Shown here in pieces: positions 60,469 to 64,000 of a stretch of DNA of 64,000 nt. This DNA is from Phoronis australis (Eukaryota > Phoronida > Phoronidae): contig NMRA01000211.1 of NCBI GenBank assembly GCA_002633005.1, positions 1 through 64,000 of the forward strand, given 5' to 3'. The translations under genes were made by a program, and so were the position numbers. The notes beneath the pieces are model-generated. The model was not told the DNA's origin. It saw only the letters and a program-made list of their open reading frames with translations, and ran no database searches. Positions within the stretch are counted from its first letter, which is position 1; every line of letters begins with the position of its first letter.

Positions 60469-60689
60469 ACCCCCCCCCCCCTTACTGAAAACGTAGATCC
60501 GCCACTGCATATGTATTTGTATGTATGTTTCAAAAATAAAAACTGTTATTACATATATTGCTTATCTTTTAAATTATTTTATTTCGTTTAAAATAATTGC
60601 AATGTAAGTACAACCAACCTATTGGGATGTGTCAGTTCGTCAAAATTCACGTTTTGAGCCAATGTAACTACCATACAAGAGGTTTCTGA

Positions 60690-60770
60690 TTGTCCTCCAT
60701 ATGAAGATCCGGGTTATTGACCTACATATGAAGATCCGGGTTATTGTCCTCCATATGAAGATCCGGGTCA
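60690..60770 (+). repeat. 27-bp minisatellite, 3 copies
   Basis: Three adjacent 27-bp units (core CATATGAAGATCCGGGT) start at 60690, 60717 and 60744 with two or three substitutions. Confidence 0.92.
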
Positions 60771-61599
60771 AAGAAAAGGTCACAAGTAGTTCTATTTAAT
60801 GAGGCTATTCGGAAAATCTACAATAAATAGAGGGCGAGCGTGTACTAGTGGTGATAGATTAACAGCCTCGATTTCGCGAGCCCTTTAAATACATGGTGAA
60901 ATGGCTTGCAGCCGTGCCAACTGAATCTGAGATTGCGTAAAAAGGGTGCTTCTATGAGAGGAAGTAAGCACGACCTCATACAAAGGTAAGGTTTGTGATT
61001 ATTTTAACGATTATTCCATGATTATTCTACCGATGCCTGTTAACTGAGGCACTCGCCGATGTCGACTTCGCGGCAGTCAGTCGCCAGCCAGAGTCTGGTT
61101 AATCTTTGTATGTTGTGATATGTGATACGATACTTAACGTAGCAATCGGGATATTTTCGTACATCAAAGCATTATTATTGTTTGGAATGATTTCTAAAAG
61201 TTTATCAGTGACAGTTACATCAATCAATGCTGAATGTTCATGCTGTCAACTCGATACAGGTTAATGAGTTAAGATTACAATCCAATCCCAATGGCAAAGG
61301 GTACGTGAGTGATAAAAAATCCATTGCATTAGACTATTTGTTCAATCTCAAGCAGAGACAAAGGCTTTACTAAAATGTGTACAGTGTCGAGGTTTGCAAA
61401 ATACCAAAGGTCCACCGTTCTTGAAATTCGAACCACCCCCCGCTCAGTGCTGCATACGGGCCTGAGTAGGATATATGCATTTGAGTAGTGAGATAGGAGC
61501 GTCTAATATAAAGAGGCCCCTGCATCGAACAAACCTCTGCATGCTACTGCCCCACCGCTAAAAATGTCTGCTTGCAGAATGTTGCTTGACATTATGCAA
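60771..61599. other. No gene recognised
   Basis: Nothing supportable. Confidence 0.4.
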
Positions 61600-62051
61600 A
61601 TGGTTTCAAACGGTTACATGGCGGGTAAATCTGGTCGAACTCTGATATTTGATCGTGTGTGGCGGGGCCAATCCAGTACTAGACTTGACTCGCAGTGTTT
61701 GTTCATGATACATGGGCTTACGTAGAATATTTTGCAACTGGTTTCATGCGGTTACCTCTTGGGTTGCTTTACCTCAATTTCAACCCTTTTTTAGTCGTCT
61801 GGCAGGGACACCCCACCACTGAAATTGTCTGGCATCTTACTGTTGGTTTCAAACGGTTACCTCTTGGGTTGACCTAGCTCAAGTCATGCATTTGGGCGTG
61901 TCTGGCGGGGCTAACCCACCACTAGATTTGTCTGGCAGTGTTTATAAGTGATACCTGAGCTTACGGTGAATATTTTGGAACTGGTTTTAAGCGGTTACCT
62001 CTTGGGTTGATCTAGCTCAATTTTAAACCCTTTTTGATAATCGTCTGGCAA
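61600..62051. repeat. Two-part tandem repeat with a period of about 243 bp
   Basis: The core CGGTTACCTCTTGGGTTG (with variants) begins at 61611, 61749, 61854 and 61992, i.e. spacings of 138, 105 and 138 bp. Flanking blocks such as TCTGGCGGGGCTAACCCACC and GTCTGGCAGTGTTTAT repeat at 243 bp. This is a higher-order repeat made of two diverged half-units. It is cut off at 62051 by the 157-bp dispersed repeat. Confidence 0.85.
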
Positions 62052-62208
62052 GCATGTCGTTAACGTCTACTGTATCTGTATTAACTGTTTTAACTTCTTT
62101 CGAAACATTCAAACAAGCTTTAAGCAAAATGTTGGAAATGTCGTTGTAAAAGCCAGGAGTGTCTCTCACAGGAACGACAGTGGCATTCATTAGCTATGGG
62201 CCACGTAC
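62052..62208 (-). repeat. 157-bp dispersed repeat, copy 2
   Basis: About 98% identical to 898-1054, with the minus-strand frame MNATVVPVRDTPGFYND preserved. It starts exactly where the tandem array breaks off after GTCTGGCAAG. Confidence 0.85.
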
Positions 62209-64000
62209 GTCATAACGCTAAAACCTCGTGAGAGACCGTCCCGAGTTGGCAGCTCGAGCCACTTGGGGCGGTCTGGGATCAAGAGAAAAACCACAGGGTA
62301 GATCTGTGGTCGACAGATCTATTCGGTCGATTACATTTTATTGCCCGTGAAGGCTGCCTGAAGAAACATGACTCGTGCGTTTGTATTTTCGCCTTTTTCA
62401 ACGACATGTAAAAGATTAATCAACAAATTCCTCATAAAATTCTGAAAACAAGCGTTTTTCTCCCAAGAAAATCGATGAAGTTTTGGCCGAGATATTTCAC
62501 TTTCAGTCCAGGCTAGCCCTTCCCCCTCGAGAATCGTCACAAAAGATTACTAAGCGGTAATGCGGTTTCACTGTCAACAAAGGAAGACGTCAAAATCGAC
62601 TCAAAATTGTCATTTTTAAACTATCTGAATGTTAAATTATCGAAATGTAAGTAAAATCGTGCTCTTTATTCTACCAAGAAAACAGCAATTTCATTTTGGT
62701 AAACATGTCTATAAGGACCTAACTCGCGCACGGTAGTGAGTCCGGTACAACACGTGAGGATGGCTGTGTTGTTGTTTTTGCTCTAAACTCAAAAGTAGCC
62801 GTTTCAAAATGGAAGATGGACAGAAAATGCAGGCTGAGTTGACGAAAACAATCATTGGGTGGAGGCAATTGTGCGGGGAGTAAATGACTGCGCCGGGAAT
62901 TCACGTCGGTTTTCCTGGATGGCCGTCTGAGTTTGACCAGCTCGTCGAGCCGTGATTCGTGAGAGGCTGAGCCGATCGACTACGTCGGGCTCGAGACCTG
63001 GACCTGGTGAAGAAAAACGTAAGTATTTTTTGTCATCCCTTATGCTCGCATGATGCTGTTGGCTGTAGGCTATAGATAAAGTATACCGTGTTTGCGTGAG
63101 ATTTTGTGTTCATGATTGAAATTACAGACTATGTTCTTGTACCACATCTGAAGTCAGAGAAACATTGTTACTTAGTGAAAAATAAACGTCTGGACGAATC
63201 TACCATGGTGCCGTCAATGCTGTTTTTGTTCTTTGTAAAGTAGATTTACTGTAACAAGTCCGATGTCGTCGGATTGAATTGCTATTCCGGGATTTTCAAT
63301 ACCAGTGGCTGATCCAGAACTTTTCGAATGGTGTTTGCAAATGAAATAATGTCAAGCCATTGTTTTAAATTACCATTTAAGTTTTATTAATAAGAGGTGG
63401 AGACAGCCATCTGCAATCATGTCTTTGTTACCTTGTTCTCATTTCTTTACATTTGTTCATGTTTCATTTCCTTGTTTTCTGTAGATCCCCCCAACCCCCT
63501 TGCTACAGTGCACTCTCTCTGTTGACTGAACTTGATGACATAATTGATAAGCCATTGTATTCTTCCTACCAGTACTAGCCTAACCCTTAGTCCTACACAT
63601 CTGGCCCTATTGTTCACTCTTGATTTTTGTTTACAAAATAATCCAGTCCAGTCTACACCCTGATTGCTTAGTTTAACTCCTGATATAGCTCATTGGTTTA
63701 ATATTTAGCACAGATTCCAGTGAGTAAACTGTATTTCACTTGTTGAACCTTTTCTTACCATCATGCAGCTCCTGCTTGACTGTGCACATGTACTTTTATC
63801 TCCTCTTTTTCGAACAACTCATTAAAGCGTTTTATGGGGTTCGGTTTCTTTTCATGAATGGTTTCATCGTTGGTTTCTAATTCGTTCAACTGCTTCCCAA
63901 AAGTTCCATTTCTTCATAATTTTAAAACTCCTGAGTCCTGAGCATTGAGCAACACTCAACAACCCCTCTCAAAATGTTGCCCTTCCAAACAGTGATGTGA
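62209..64000. other. 1.8 kb to the window end without a recognised gene
   Basis: No exon with family resemblance. A GT-rich donor-like site follows GAAGAAAAACGTAAGT near 63020 in relatively GC-rich sequence (62920-63020), which could be the end of a 5' exon of a gene lying beyond the window. No coding similarity supports it. Confidence 0.35.

Overview
The window is animal nuclear DNA. Genes are split by GT-AG introns, coding density is very low, and most of the recognisable content is decayed transposable elements. The mix of a CYP2-clan cytochrome P450, a GT31 glycosyltransferase, THAP/TTAA transposons, P2X7-tail-like (ballast) ORFs and CR1/L2-type LINE debris fits a marine invertebrate, probably a non-vertebrate deuterostome (hemichordate, echinoderm or cephalochordate). 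The species cannot be fixed from the sequence alone. Single Ns, a 10-N gap and a duplicated segment around one N show a draft assembly.

Two host-type genes look intact. (1) 12844-13884 (+) is a single-coding-exon GT31 (beta-1,3-galactosyltransferase-like) type II membrane protein. It has lost the DxD motif and the second acidic catalytic motif, so it is probably a pseudoenzyme. (2) 21682-29678 (+) is a ten-exon CYP17/CYP1-like microsomal P450 of 519 residues. All splice phases agree, and ExxR, PERF and FxxGxRxCxG are perfect, but two other P450 landmarks are altered (the helix-C WxxxR and the I-helix acid).

Layout. 0-3.5 kb holds dispersed repeats, a MITE and a LINE fragment. 3.9-5.4 kb is a TTAA-flanked element with 54-bp TIRs, carrying a broken THAP transposase on + and a P2X7-tail-like ORF on -, converging head-on. 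7.6-9.4 kb is a giant palindrome. 10.7-11.3 kb may be integrase debris. 12.8-13.9 kb is the GT31 gene. 14.7-15.2 kb is a MITE, and 16.1-16.5 kb is a LINE 3' end. 20.8-21.4 kb is a TTACGCTCGTAA-rich palindromic repeat just upstream of the P450. 21.7-29.7 kb is the P450, with at least three mobile-element remnants in its introns. 30.2 kb has a THAP pseudogene. 30.4-31.4 kb is an element with a 5-bp target duplication. 34.3-39.5 kb is a 5.2-kb TIR element with a THAP gene. 42.8-44.7 kb is a decayed DDE-type gene with a C-terminal C2H2 finger. 50.3-50.5 kb is another 5-bp-TSD MITE. 52.7-56.9 kb (-) is a multi-exon Kolobok-like transposase relic. 57.5-57.8 kb (-) is a hAT transposase relic. 60-62.2 kb contains minisatellites and a second copy of a 157-bp repeat seen at 0.9 kb.

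The genes do not form a pathway. The shared theme is a THAP/TTAA transposon community around two solitary host genes. The observations most worth following are the convergent THAP/P2X7-tail element, the catalytically depleted GT31 gene, the atypical P450, and the MITE family whose 5-bp target duplications can be read directly at three insertions.
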